This document shows positions 24,344 through 36,745 of a DNA stretch of 64,000 nt, piece by piece. Positions within the stretch are counted from its first letter, which is position 1. The number at the start of each line of letters is the position of its first letter. The notes under the pieces were generated by a model that saw nothing but the letters and a program-made list of their open reading frames with translations, was not told the DNA's origin and did not search any database. Position numbers and translations under genes: made by a program. Source of the stretch: Archegozetes longisetosus (lineage: Eukaryota > Arthropoda > Arachnida > Sarcoptiformes > Trhypochthoniidae); contig JAEMBT020000010.1 in assembly GCA_018873245.2 (NCBI GenBank), positions 216,001 through 280,000 on the forward strand. The letters are read 5' to 3'.

Positions 24344-25991
24344 ATGAATACTCCTATTATATTCGTGTTAACTTTAATATTATATTCAATATCCATTGAA
24401 TGCAAATTGAAATCTGTTCACATTGTAAGTCAAACAATATTTTATCTTGGAGTTTTTCAAAGTTTTGATGATTGGTCTTAAAATTAAAACTAAAACTAAA
24501 ACTATAGGTTATGAGACATGGAGTTCGAGCTCCAACTACTACATATCCATTAGATCCATATATCAACGACACCAGCAGATGGCCGAATGGATTATCACAA
24601 TTAACTGAAGTGAAATTTTAATCAAAACACTAAAAGCTAAATTAATCTACAAATTTGATCGTTTACTTAAGGTTGGTATCGAACAAGCTATAAGTATAGG
24701 AAAATATCTGCGCAAAAGATACAAAAAATTCTACCCAGAAAATCCAAAGAACTCTATTTTGCGCTCAACTAATGTTGACCGATGTCTCGACACAATAGCT
24801 TTAGTCAGCGGACAATTATGGAAATCAACTGGTAGACCAAATTCGATTCAACCGAGAGTTTTCAAGTCTCCGATGCCTTTTGATGGAGTAATTAAAAAAA
24901 GACATCTTAAATATAATTTTAATTGATAAAATTTCTTTAGACTTTATTCCATGGGCCTTACTGTCCAAACGGAGTCAATGAAAGTAAAAATAATTTGGAT
25001 ACAGCAGAAGTTAAAGCTTTTAACAAAGAGCACCAATCGCTTTATAATTATGTTTCTAATAAAACTGGAGTTCAAGCAACAATGCTTGGAACACTCATGG
25101 CTTTTGATGTGATAAAGGCTCAAAAGGCAAATGAATATGTATTACCAGATTGGGTCAATGATTATTATCTTGATAAAATGGGTTTTATTTTTTACAAAAC
25201 TCTTCACTTTATGTTCTCCAGTGAGTTGGCACTCAAATTGAAAAGCGGTATATTAATTCGCTTCTAGTGTTTTATATCAAACTTCAAATTTTAAGTTTTC
25301 TATTATGTAATCATTTTTTCTTCAGGTCTTTTGCTCAAAGAACTTAAGACAAGAATGGATCAAGTGTTAAAATCAAGTTTAAAATCTGATCGTTGGTATA
25401 AAAACTTTTTCATCTACTCTACAGTAAGTTTTATAAAGATATCTATCTAAAGTAGAATTTTAATCACAAAAATATACAGAAACTAACCTAAACTATAAAT
25501 TTTCAATTTAACCATCAGGAAAAACATAAAGTGAATTCTTATAAATTTTATCAGAATTTTATCAGAATTTTATAAATCCCTAAAAATTTATTGTTCGATA
25601 GCACGATATAGAAGTTTTTGGTCTAAACAAAGCGTTGGGTATCGAACAGACAACATATCCCCCATTCCTAGCGATGACTATTTTCGAGTTACACCAAATC
25701 AATAATAAACAAATTGTAAAAGTTTTTTATATCAACGAAACCGAATCGCAACCTATCGGAGGCCCACAAGTCAAGCTTTCCTTCTGTCCCGACTATGACT
25801 GTCCGTACGATAGATTCACGTCATCGATATCTAGTTTATTCCCTAACTGGAAGACTGATTGTGGTATTCCTGAAGATTTTGATCCTTTCCCAGTACTGGA
25901 GAAATATCTGACTATCACTAATGAAAGAGATGTGTCTTATTACGGATCTAATGTTAATTATGATATACGACAAATAGGTCTACTATTTTGA
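24344..25991 (+). CDS. Histidine acid phosphatase, six exons (copy B)
   Basis: Paralog of copy A with the same fold and reaction. Exons: 24344-24424, 24508-24609, 24672-24887, 24941-25247, 25326-25423 and 25602-25991. Phases are 0,0,0,1,0, and exons 2, 4 and 5 have the same lengths as in copy A; 397 residues. Signal peptide MNTPIIFVLTLILYSISIEC. Catalytic RHGVRAP is at about residues 30-36 and the His-Asp dipeptide is at 269-270 (THDIEVFGLNKALGIEQ). VDRCLDTIALVSGQLW and QTTYPPFLAMTIFELHQ are conserved. It lacks the hydrophobic C-terminal tail of copy A and ends in a polar Tyr/Asn-rich stretch, so it is predicted to be soluble and secreted or lysosomal. AATAAA at 26045-26050. Clear tandem duplication. 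Confidence 0.93.
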
Positions 25992-26044
25992 TAGAAAACT
26001 TTATGAATGTATATGAATAGATTTGGAACAAAATTGTGATGAAC

Positions 26045-26050
26045 AATAAA
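26045..26050 (+). terminator. Poly(A) signal of phosphatase copy B
   Basis: AATAAA 54 bases after the stop codon. Confidence 0.65.
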
Positions 26051-26059
26051 TATTTCTCA

Positions 26060-26947
26060 GAATCCTTTATTTTATTTCTAGAGCTTATGCTTTTCTAATT
26101 TTTGAGATATTGAAAAATATTTTGAGTTTGTAAAATTCTGGTAGAATTCAAATCTAGCTCACACGAGTGCAAACTGGAAAATAAAACTCATATTAACCAG
26201 AATAAGATCATTCTGTATCTCATTATTTTTATAGACTATTCTCAGGGAAAAAATCTCGATTATTACAAATATTTAAGCAGCCAATCGTTGCGTTTCTGTT
26301 TATCTCGCTACTAGCTATTTTTATGAGATGAAAAAGCGCGAGGCAGGTGATAGTCTAGTGGAGTGTTTAGTAATTTTTTGCAGGGGCATTGCTCACATAA
26401 AACCAGGGATCAGGGTCTAATTTTTATTTAGCAGAAATTAGATGATAAGCTCAAAATGTGGAACAAGTCAAGAATAAGAATAATAAACATTTAGAATATG
26501 AGTTAAGTTTTAATCTTTATTTTCAAGATGTTTTGCTCAAATTAAAAGATTTGAACCCTTAAGTAAAACTATAACGTAATGATACAGCTCTTATGATAGT
26601 CTACGTATGCTCGGGAAACCATACAATTTATTGATCTGATTCATAGAATAATTTATACTGAAATATGCTGATTTATAAGCATTTCATGACCGAAGGCATC
26701 GTCTCTATCAAAAGCTTTTCCAGCATTTGTTTGTACGGCTAATGTAAAACAGCTTCTTTGCTTTTTGAATATCTTATGCAATTTATAAAGTACTTGAAGT
26801 ACTTTAAAAACTAGTAGCTTTAATAAAAAAGTATCTCAAGTACTTATGCTGCACATCAAAGATTACGTATTAGTTGAAATATTAAAGACCTCTTACCATC
26901 GAAGATAAGTTGTTTATATGTAAAATTTCTAGCAATTTCCATTATTA
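26060..26947. other. Intergenic, no gene seen
   Basis: AT-rich; nothing recognised. Confidence 0.5.
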
Positions 26948-27235
26948 ATGAATAACATCGACATTAATATTTGTAGTGTTTTGTCTATTTCTTTAATATT
27001 GTTTATAACTGCTAAGTGTATTGATTTTTATGCTCAATCTTTGATTTTAAATCAAATTTCGAAGCATATTAAAAGAGAAGTATTTGAAAACTTAAGGTCC
27101 AAAATAACAGGATTATGGATGAAAGTACAGTTAGGTTCCAATTATGGCAACTCATTCGTGCACCAAAACCTTGTTACCATAACTGAAGTTTGTCATAATC
27201 AGGGTACGGGAAGAATTTTTGCCTTCAGATCATGA
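26948..27235 (+). CDS. Hypothetical secreted protein (weak)
   Basis: A 95-residue open frame starts with a polar head and a hydrophobic run (VLSISLILFITAKC), like a signal peptide. The rest is mixed polar with Lys/Arg clusters (SKHIKREVFENLRSK) and two late Cys/His positions. A possible donor after CATAATCAGG (about 27203) would make it a first exon, but no partner exon was found. No family recognised; could be a chance frame. Confidence 0.25.
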   Translation: MNNIDINICSVLSISLILFITAKCIDFYAQSLILNQISKHIKREVFENLRSKITGLWMKVQLGSNYGNSFVHQNLVTITEVCHNQGTGRIFAFRS

Positions 27236-27369
27236 GTGTATTTTTCATTTAATTACTTTTGTATGACTTATCTAAGTTTATCTAAACTTTAAATAGTTAT
27301 TAAATTTTACAAATTTAGCAAAAGTTTCAGAGAAATCTTGAATTTTATGAAAAATTTACAAAAATTCAT

Positions 27370-27600
27370 ATTTCATAACAGCTTTACCATAATGAAGCGT
27401 TGATGTTACGCGTACTCTGAAAACTTGTTGCTATAAACGGAGTTTTACTAAGACTAGAATCGATATACCGAACCGAACTCTTTAACATTATAGACTTCAT
27501 AGAATTAGCGGGTGTTTTGAAAGTTGGTTACCATGATCGGGATTTGCCCCAATCTAGGGTACCATAATCGGAGTCTAGCTGTAGATGTTTAGAAAATTGA
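27370..27600. mobile_element. Fragment related to pogo-like element end
   Basis: The reverse strand carries CCGATTATGGTACCC and CCGATCATGGTAACCAACT followed by TTTCAAAA. The flank of the pogo relic at about 37940-38030 has CCTATTATGGCAAACT and CTTGGTAACAAATTTTCAAA. The repeated ATNATGGTA motif and order suggest a common element end. Boundaries are not defined. Confidence 0.4.
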
Positions 27601-28174
27601 TTTTTAAATAATTTTTGAAAACGAAAAAATTGAAAAAAATTGTTTAATAACTGAGAGCTATTGCATATCACGCGCAACAATAATATAAATGAAGTTTAGT
27701 GCGTGTCAAAGAGCATTCAAAAATCCTCAATTTAGGCTTAAGATTACTGAAATTTAACATCTGAAAGCTAACATAAACTTTATTGAAGTCTGGGCGTAGT
27801 CTGTCATAAAATAGAAGTCTGATTCAGGCAGTCTGATAGGCTTCTTTCCATATCAATTTGTGATATTCTGATTATTATTCTAATAAAACCATAAATAACT
27901 AATGTATAATAAGGTGGAAGATTACAGAAAATCATTTTACTGCTTTCTATGCAAATAAACGTCAGTTTTAAGACTACTATTATTGTTGAAACAAATCCTT
28001 TTACTTCTCATACTCTCTACTATCAGTATGAAATGTCATTATAGGGCATAATGTGTTTTACATTTTAAATAAATATTTTTGTAATAGAAAATAAATCTCA
28101 ATATGTTTCTACAAAAATTTTGTCAAAAAGAATAATTGAATTTAGTTTCTATTATCTTCAGAATAATTAGACAA

Positions 28175-28250
28175 TTAGTATGGTATCTGAGCGTTTTTCA
28201 GTTAGTATGGTATCTGAGCGTTTGTCAGTTAGTATAGTATCTGAGCTTTT
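28175..28250. repeat. Three tandem 27-bp repeats upstream of insulin-like gene
   Basis: Unit starting TTAGTATGGTATCTGAGCG at 28175/28202/28229, exact 27-bp period, 2.8 copies. It ends about 165-190 bases upstream of the predicted transcription start of the insulin-like gene. A regulatory role is only inferred from position. Confidence 0.85.
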
Positions 28251-28413
28251 ATTAAAACTTCATTTAGACAAATAACATAGATTTTTGCCTATCTATATAT
28301 CGTCTCTATGACCATGATATGAAAGTTGTTTTTCATATTTTCTTATTGGAAACATAGGTATATCAGACATGTATAATTCATGCGCGGATTCGATTTGCAC
28401 AGATCCCTATCAC

Positions 28414-28446
28414 TTTTAAATAGCAGAAAACATTGCACTTCAGTTT
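28414..28446 (+). promoter_or_regulatory. Core promoter of insulin-like gene
   Basis: TTTTAAATA (28414-28422) lies about 25 bases before an initiator-like TTCAGTTTT (28439-28447). The first ATG is at 28527. Confidence 0.5.
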
Positions 28447-28526
28447 TCATTCTCATCCAAAACTGAGGCATAAGTTTACTAAAAGTTTTCTTAAGCCATA
28501 CCCTAACTTCTCATAAGAAATCTAAA

Positions 28527-31160
28527 ATGAATCTACAGTATTTAGTTTTAGCTTTTTTTATAATCCAGTCATTGGTATTGATAATAGCGATGGATATTAG
28601 CGATATTAATGATAATGTCAAGCATACTATTGATAATATTGATAATAATGACAGAAATAATGATAGAAATTCCTTAACTAAAATACTAATGAAACGTGTC
28701 GAAGAGGTTCCTAACTATGGTTTCCTTAAGGACGATGAAGATCTAGACTATGCTGTCATATATGATAGCGATGGTATGGATTGGAATGATGATCAGATCA
28801 AACGAAGTAGAAGTTCTCTTGCTAAGTCAACTTCAGATACTATGAAGACTTGTATGCTTTATGTCACGCATCTTCTCAATCTGATTTGCGATACTGATAA
28901 CTGGATGGCAACCAGTCATTACCGAAATTCAGGTAAAATGTTGTGTAATTTAAAGTTTGTTTGAAAATCTATTTTTTATTTCTTTGTAACCTTTTCATTG
29001 ATTTTTCTTTCTAACGAAATGATCTTTTCTATCTGCTAACAAACTTTTTCTAAAAGTTTTTCTATTGAAATGATTATAAAAAATGCATATTAAATCTGGA
29101 TTTGATGTATAATAGTAACTATTTTAGTCTTGCATAACTAGCTCTGTAGTTATAAAAGAATTCACTTATGGAAACTTCAATCCATATCATATTATTTTAT
29201 TTGTTTGAGAAGTTGACATAAATTAGAGCTAAAATCGTTTTATATGAGAATTAAACAATTTTACTAAAAATAGCTGTTGAATAGAGTCCATCAAAACTAA
29301 TAAAAAGATGAATCCTTCAGAGAAACAGGGTTTGGAAATATAATTTTTGTGCTTGAAACGCTCTTATCTAGAAATCTCGTACGAGATTAAGTACAGAAGA
29401 TGTTTTCAATCTATTCATTATTAAAGAGAAAATAAACAAAAGGCTTATTTTTGACGTGAAAATACTCACGTAATTCACTATTTTCCACATCAAAGTCTAA
29501 AAATGATATCTCATGAGTATTTAGTAAAAGCAAAACGTTTAATGTAATTTCCTAAGGCAATAGAGTTATTATAGAGTTTTGAGAACAATTTCTAGCTTAC
29601 TAAAAGTTAGAATTTGAAAACTTATAAAATTTCAAAAATTAAATATTATTTGGGAGTTAAAGAAAAACTTGTAATTCATTATTTCGAAAACTAATTGAGT
29701 ATATATGCAATCAATTAAATTGTTTATTGATAAGAATAGATCTGCACAAACAGTAGTCGTATAAAGTTACATGATACCAACTGAAACTTATTTATAACTC
29801 ATTTGACCTGCTGATATTAAGTAAACGTTATTGAAATACATACTTGAGAACTACCTATTTCTTATCATAAAAATAAGTGTAAGTTTTTGTTGGAAATAAG
29901 ATCATCAAATATGAAACTATAGTGTTGGCTCAAAAAAGTTTTATTTAAGTTCTAAATAGACTTTTTATGTATTAGAAGTTGTTTTGGGTTTAAGTTACTA
30001 TAACTATGAATAATGTAAATGTCAACTGTTTTTATAAATATAAAATTATTGATTTCAGGTAAAAGTTTGCTTAATCTTAGAGCTCATAGTTTTTCGATCA
30101 AAGCTGGTATTTCTAAGAGTTATGAATTTTCCTCAATATAAAGCATGAATTTACAAAGATTATGTTGTTTTGATATCAATATTTGACTCAATACTGTTAA
30201 GAAATACATAATCTTCTTGAGTGTTTTTATATCAAAAACTTTTGATTTCTATCTTATTAATAATGCATTTAATTATCATTAATATCTATAAGAGAAAAGT
30301 CTTTTAAATAAATTGTGTTTACGATCAATAAAAAGTAAACGCTATAAGAAATTAATTACGAATTGAATGAGCAAAATAATACGGTTAGATACAGAATAAA
30401 ATATAACATCAAATAAAGCAACAATATGATAGACTATTTATATATAAAGCTTGTTATGAGAAAGTCTGCTATTCATGAGAAGTAAGGAGTTTGTTCCAGT
30501 CTTATTCTGGTTTTATCCTACAAAAAACAATCTTAAGCCGACTTTCTTTATGATAAACAACAGGGAAATTAAAGTCTAGTAAACAAAAATATTAGTTAAT
30601 TATTGAGAACAAAACACTGTTAGAGAACTGGAAAGCACTCGAAAGAAATCCTAACCATTAGTCAAATATTGACATTAATCTCCAAACACTGCTCTTATCT
30701 TCTACTTCTGGTCTGGTTACTAATGAATATGAGGTTATTTTTTCGTTCAATTGTCTCTTTATAGACAAATTCGGATTAAGTTGTTTCAAATAAAGCTGTG
30801 GTTCTTCATATGCGTTAAATTAATTTTCACAGAAAACATTCTACGCATGCGCAGAATCGTAGCTTAATTTTACTTTTGCTTATTAGGGATTTTTACGAGA
30901 TTTTTATTTATTTATTGTTTTAAGATAAGAGAAGAATTAAGATGAAATGTTGTCTCAGCCCCTGTTCGATGAGTTCACTGAAAATGCATTGCAAGAGAAG
31001 AACAGAATCCGAAGCTAAGCATCAGTTGACACCAATGGCTATGCTTTTAAGACCAGATATCGCTGAAAGACTGCCGACTTTGCCGAAAGATAACAATGAG
31101 ATAGAAAAGGCTAAGTATTCGATAACTCCTAATGGATTCTTCGGTGCTTTTCATCCGTGA
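28527..31160 (+). CDS. Insulin/IGF-like peptide precursor, two exons
   Basis: Predicted secreted hormone of the insulin superfamily. Exon 1 is 28527-28932 (donor CAG/GTAAAA) and exon 2 is 30925-31160 (acceptor TTTTAAG), phase 1, joined codon Asp; 213 residues. Order: signal peptide (MNLQYLVLAFFIIQSLVLII), a long acidic pro-region with MKR and IKR basic sites, then a B-chain-like segment with Cys109 and Cys121 (TCMLYVTHLLNLICDT; spacing C-x11-C). A short connecting stretch ends in KRR (137-139). The A-chain-like segment is IKMKCCLSPCSMSSLKMHC (144/145/149/158; spacing CC-x3-C-x8-C). KRR and a 52-residue Cys-free tail follow. These are exactly six cysteines with insulin spacing. The short connector and the tail recall IGFs; the acidic pro-region before the B chain is unusual. 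B-chain Gly after the first Cys is replaced by Met. Splice join is inferred. Confidence 0.78.
28970..30900. other. Intron of insulin-like gene (1992 bp)
   Basis: AT-rich. A second TTTCAG/GT site at about 30059 would give an exon that ends in a stop within 27 codons and brings no cysteines, so it was not used. No element with clear ends seen. Confidence 0.5.
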
Positions 31161-31424
31161 GAAAACTCCAAAGAAGCGCACATTAACTTAAAGCTTACAT
31201 AACGAAAAAGTTATGAACACTTTTATTGATTATTATCATAAAACTTCTTAAATGACTGTTTGACTAATATATTTTTGCCATTAGTTGATTTTCTCCAATA
31301 TTTAAATTTATATGATCACTATTTAGTTATTGTAAATACAAATTTTATGTTTTATCTAACTTGTCATATTGTTCTAAAGAGTCTGTTTCACAAAATTCAT
31401 ATTTCAAACTTTCCGATGTTTTCA

Positions 31425-31430
31425 AATAAA
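31425..31430 (+). terminator. Poly(A) signal candidate of insulin-like gene
   Basis: AATAAA about 265 bases after the stop codon; first full-match signal seen on this strand. Confidence 0.4.
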
Positions 31431-32161
31431 AGTTATTTAGTAATAAAAAGTGTGCAGTCATTTTTTTGTAATTAATCAACTTTTTGCCTAAAGCTGAAAC
31501 TTGATTTAAATTAATTGAACTCTGAATATCTACTAATTTCGTAGTTTCTAGGAGTTTCACATTTTCTATTTCTTATAGAATGAATAACTTTCTGAATGAA
31601 AGAGAGATTTATTATAATATTTAAATGCCACATTTATTTCAATTTAGAAGAAATATTATGCTCGAGCAACTTGAAGCTATCATATGCTTATCAAGAGTTT
31701 ATGGTTTTGTAAGAACTGTTCAATTTTCTAAAGCTTCTTAATAGATATTCTACATATATTTTAAACATTTTGATAGACTATTCAACAAAGCATAGCAGTT
31801 TCGATTAATGCAGCTTTTGTCTTCATCAACTACTTCAAGCTTTCAATTTAAACATGTAAGAAGGAAAAATATAAAAAATAAAAATGCAAAAAATAGAAAA
31901 AAAATATAAACTATCACAAAAATTTATAGTTTGAGCAAGTGTTACTTTTAACTCACAACTTAAGACTTTCTACTTTGAAAATAATGTGTTAAATTCAAAC
32001 ATTAAAGCATGTAAAGTTCAGGCTTGTAAGCTATATGATTATTTCTTATAAGCATAGTGAAATACATGAAAACAAAATCATTGCTTTGGCTTCGCATTTA
32101 AAAATTTCTTAAAATAAACGAAGGCTATTATTGCTATTCTTCTATTCAATCACAACTTTTA

Positions 32162-32363
32162 CAGTGCGCCCACGAGTCAAGTGTCAACTTATTAACAAAA
32201 GTACATTAACAAAAGTTTAAAAGGTTTTATCTCATCTCTGATATCTCTTATTTATTTTACAACACGTTTGTTATGCTTATGTTATTCAAATAATAGTTAT
32301 GTCCTTTTCAATTTTTGATGTGGTGTAGATTTTAAAAGCTGACATTAACTCGTGGGCACACTG
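32162..32363. mobile_element. Tc1/mariner-type MITE, 202 bp
   Basis: Terminal inverted repeats starting CAGTGYGCCCACGAGT (left 32162, right end 32363), about 21 of 25 positions matching. TA dinucleotides on both sides (32160-32161 and 32364-32365) match the TA target duplication of Tc1/mariner elements. No coding capacity. Confidence 0.85.
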
Positions 32364-32369
32364 TATTTT

Positions 32370-35300
32370 AAGAAAATTTAATTTAAACACTTTGAGTTCA
32401 GTGAATACTATATGAGAAAAATCATTTTTTATGTTGAATAAAATAAATATAAAACTGAATTCATTTTTAACAGAAATTATACAGATATGAAAAAATAAAG
32501 ATATTCTTCAGGAATATGTCCTATTAATAGCAACTTCTACAAACTATTTATTCAAAAAATAAAATCTGAGATATTTTTCAAGTTTGCTATCAATTTTTCA
32601 TTCAAAATTTAAATTCTGAGAGAGCATATCAAAATTGGAAAGAAAATACTTGTCATCTAACGTCGAAAAAGTTTTCGTTAAGCTTAATATCCTATAAAAG
32701 CATATTCAGAAACAAGTATAAAGAGCTTTTAAGCAAATACAATAGTAAAATACTTATTGTTTGCTTGTTTTGCAATATTCAAAAGCTTCTGAATTGTTCG
32801 TAAAGAGTGCTGTGGAACAAATCTGCTAGTGGGTTGAGAGAGTAACAGATCTATTCAAGTATAAGATGTTCAGTTTGAAGCAAGTATTCACTTGTTTATT
32901 CAAGGCAAATAGAAATTAATTTAACTTAATTTACAATTGAAAACAAATTGACTTAGAGTATTATCAAATTTGACTAATAATTAAGAAGTACTTTAATTTA
33001 GAGTATTCAATTGACTAAATTTGTTCAAAAACATAAAATATTAAATAAATTATACAAAACTTTTGTATTTATAATGAATTTTAGTGAACCTTAGCTTTGG
33101 ATCAAACTTTTGAAGCTTTAGATAAAATTTTAATTAATTAATTAATTTTAGAACGAATTAGTTCTGCTTAAGCTATAGGAAAGTTGTGATTTGAAGAGTA
33201 AATTATGAAATAAGCTTCAAATACAGATAAAGAACCAGTACTGACAATAAAATATGTTGACTTAATTTTAGCAATAATAAATAACAAAATATTGCTAATA
33301 CTTACGTTGATGCCATTGCAGCACATTCTTTATTCTTTGATAGGAACAATTCTGACATTTTAAGAATTTGTTCTATGCGTTATAGAATTATTCTGCCAAG
33401 AAGTTACTATAAATATATTGTCAGGATAATAAATATAGGAATCAATATCTGACCGTCATTTTAAGGTTATTCTAACTCTAGTTTTTGATTGAAAGCAATG
33501 TTATTCAGAATTCTATTGTTCACTCTTTTTTAAGAACTTCGAGTATAGGAAAAAATTATTTTTAATCACAACCAATTCAATAAAATTTAATTATTTATGG
33601 AAGAGAAAATTCTAAAAAGTATTAAAAATCAATTTTAATAAGACCTGAAGTGTTACTCATGAAATCTTGATAAGTATTCCGTTTTATTGCTTTTGATATT
33701 TAAATTCGAGGGATTAAGTTCTGGATTTCTGTTTTGAAAGAAGTTGTAAATTTTTATGCTAAGTAAACTTTGATTTCAATGCATGAGAACTAATTTGAAT
33801 AAGCACATAAAAAGTAAGACAGATCGATATCATCAATGTGAAAGAAAATATTAAAAAACTTCTAAAATAGTCCAGTAGAATCTTTGCTAAAATCAAGCAA
33901 TAATAAGATTAAAAGATAGGAAAACGGACTTAAGAAACAAATAAGCACTTCAATAGCGAAGGATTTTGCTCTTTTCGAAGCTATAGTACACGGTGTGTTA
34001 TATAATATTAAGTGAAAATAGTATTAAGTTACATGAACTAGATATCTATCTGTGTCGTCACTTCAATACTCAAGTGAATTCTACTGAATCAATATGCTAT
34101 AACAAGAGTTTATGAAATACGATCAGTCTCATATGACGCTAACAGAAATTATGCTTTAAGTTTGATTTAGGAAAGTGTTATCACTTTTCCTAATCAGTCA
34201 AAGGCTTATGCAGTTACCGTCAAGTACATCTCCTTTAATTCTTGATGTAATCTGATCGTAAATCAGGGAAAGCATCAAAATTTGATAGTTTTTTGAGACA
34301 ACTATTGTTCAATTACCTTCTCAAGTTTATGAATAACAATTAATACTTGATTCAATAATAAGGAAAATATTTATTGACTCACATATCGTGAACTAATTTT
34401 GACTCAAAAAGTTACGAAATCATCGATTTTGACTGACTATTAGGGCATTAATTATATTAGAATGTAATTCATATTTTTAGTTTTAAACTACTTTATAAGT
34501 AATTTAATGAATTGACAAACCTTAAGAGCTTGCTTTGCACAAGTCAATTTAAGATTGATATAGGCAGATCAACTTGACCATAGCTGCACGTTGGAAAATG
34601 CTTATGATAGCTATCATCACAATCAAATTATAGGATGATATAAAGTATTTTCTGCTCTGTTATGAAACTTTTTATTTGCTATTTTATTTACTGGAAAATA
34701 GTTTGAGAATCATATAGTCGGATCAGTTTTCAGTTCAGCTTTGAAATTCATGTTATTGATCAAATAATGACGTTAAAGAATAGTATTGGTAAAAGGACTC
34801 CAGTGAGAGTGAAATAAGGTTTAAATTAAGAACGATTGAAACCTACGCATGAAGTATTCCATAAATATTTTTGATTACTTGAAATACCTCTTGGTATTAC
34901 ATTCATTTGGAAAAATCGAGAAATAATTTTCGTGTTTGTATCCATATTTGGGAATTGTTTCAATATAATTTTTCTAAATATAGTTTACATTTATTAGTCA
35001 TAAAATAATAATTTAGCAGATGAAAATTAAATAGTTATTGCTAAAATTACTTAATGATTAGGACAATGATAATATGCGCGTGGGAACTCTTAAAAGCCAA
35101 GCTTTCGAGAACAATTAACGTTAACTCTCACTCAGGATAACGTGTACCTGTATTATAAGTTTCGGGATTTGAAAATTATCATATGATAGAGAGTACGAAA
35201 TAACATTGAGTTTGGCTCTGTTGTACAAATGGGAGCACGAATATTCGTTCATATCGTTATTTGAAGGATTGGATCACTAATAATATGACTGAGCTTTTAA

Positions 35301-36090
35301 ACACAATTTTTATTCATAAGAGAATCATATTTTGATTAAATAAATTTGAGTGCGTACGAAAAAAATTTATAGTAAATTATCGAAACTATATATAATAGAA
35401 AGTCATTATGCCACTATTTAGATTTACATTAATACTTATCTTTGATATGCGAGTTTTTCGATGACTTAATATTGATTATTCGATCAAACGAAAAATTATT
35501 TCTTCGTTAAATATATAAACGTTATTCATTTAATATTTAATTTGATCGAAAGTTTTATTAAATGAAATTTCTTACTCTATGATAGAGTATGCGCTCATCT
35601 ATTATGAGGAAAGTTTATTTTCATGTTGAAAAATTCCTTGACATATCATTGATGATTTTATAATTCATTCTTCACAGTAAATATTTTTCAACATTAATTC
35701 GAGTTGATCATGCATCGTATGATATGTGAAAATTATTCAAATTCTTTCTGAATATCAAACTATATAAAGTAACATTATATAAATACTTTTTCTGAAGAGA
35801 CTTACGTTTGAGACTAAAGCACCAAAACGTATACATCAAGACATATTTCCATAAAGCTCTGATTTCAGTAAATTATTGAACTCATAACTAATGGTATAAT
35901 GATATAAATTTGTGATAAGTCTTATCGCCAAAGTTTTAGTAGTATAAAAACAAAAATAATATATTAATGATTTACATATTATGCAAATGATTATTAGTAC
36001 AAACTCTCGTTCATATCGAGCTGCATTTAAGTCAAGCTAAAAGATTGAAAAGATATTTAAAGTTGGACCAGTTTCTAAGCTCTTAATAAT
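32370..36090. other. Long gene-free stretch
   Basis: About 3.7 kb of AT-rich DNA with low-complexity TTAATTAATTAA runs (about 33130). I recognised no gene, RNA or bounded element. Confidence 0.5.
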
Positions 36091-36099
36091 TTGAATTCT

Positions 36100-36745
36100 C
36101 TTTCAATTTAAAAGTAGTCCTTATTATACTCATAATCTTAAACGTAAGGCTCAAATTCAAAAATATATTCATATAGAAATAAAACAGAATCAGCTTTTAC
36201 AAATACAAAATTTATATTTGATTTCGAAGTAGTGAAAAGTAAAATTATTTTACAAGCTTTAATGAAAAATGAAATTTTGATAATTTTGTATGACATTCAG
36301 TTGTTCTTTGGGCTTACTTTGAACTTCTATTTCTGATAGTAAAGCATTAGATGAGAAATAAAAGATATAAAAGATTTATATTCAGAATTGAAAATATCTT
36401 TTAAAGTAAAAGAATCACGATGTAAATAATTGAATTTAGCATTAACTTCAAAACGGCCTTCTTTGTAAACACAGTGATCAATTTTAAAGCTTTAGAGATA
36501 TAGACTTTTTCATATATTTAGAAAAGTAAATATATTTATACTATATGTATAGATGTATGGCTGTTACTCTTTATCTCGATTCCTGAGTCATGTCAACAAA
36601 TTCTTGAAAAGTATAAATATTCTTTTATTTAAGTATACTTAAAGCAATATTCCCGCGAAAACTATGGCGGACACATACTATTACTATAATTAGAAACTGA
36701 GAGTCTAGAAATATATACTTTCACGTATAACTTATCAAAGATTTT
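36100..36745. repeat. Dispersed repeat with inverted ends
   Basis: The left part (about 36100-36165, AACGTAAGGCTCAAATTC) and the right part in reverse complement (about 36676-36745, TATACGTGAAAGTATATAT) both resemble adjacent parts of the copy at about 14083-14200. This fits a foldback element with ends about 65 bp long. No target duplication identified. Confidence 0.45.

Noticed and set aside
30059..30145. Possible middle exon of the insulin-like gene after TTTCAG
   Set aside because: Would stop after 27 codons and remove the A-chain cysteines; skipping it gives the full six-cysteine pattern.
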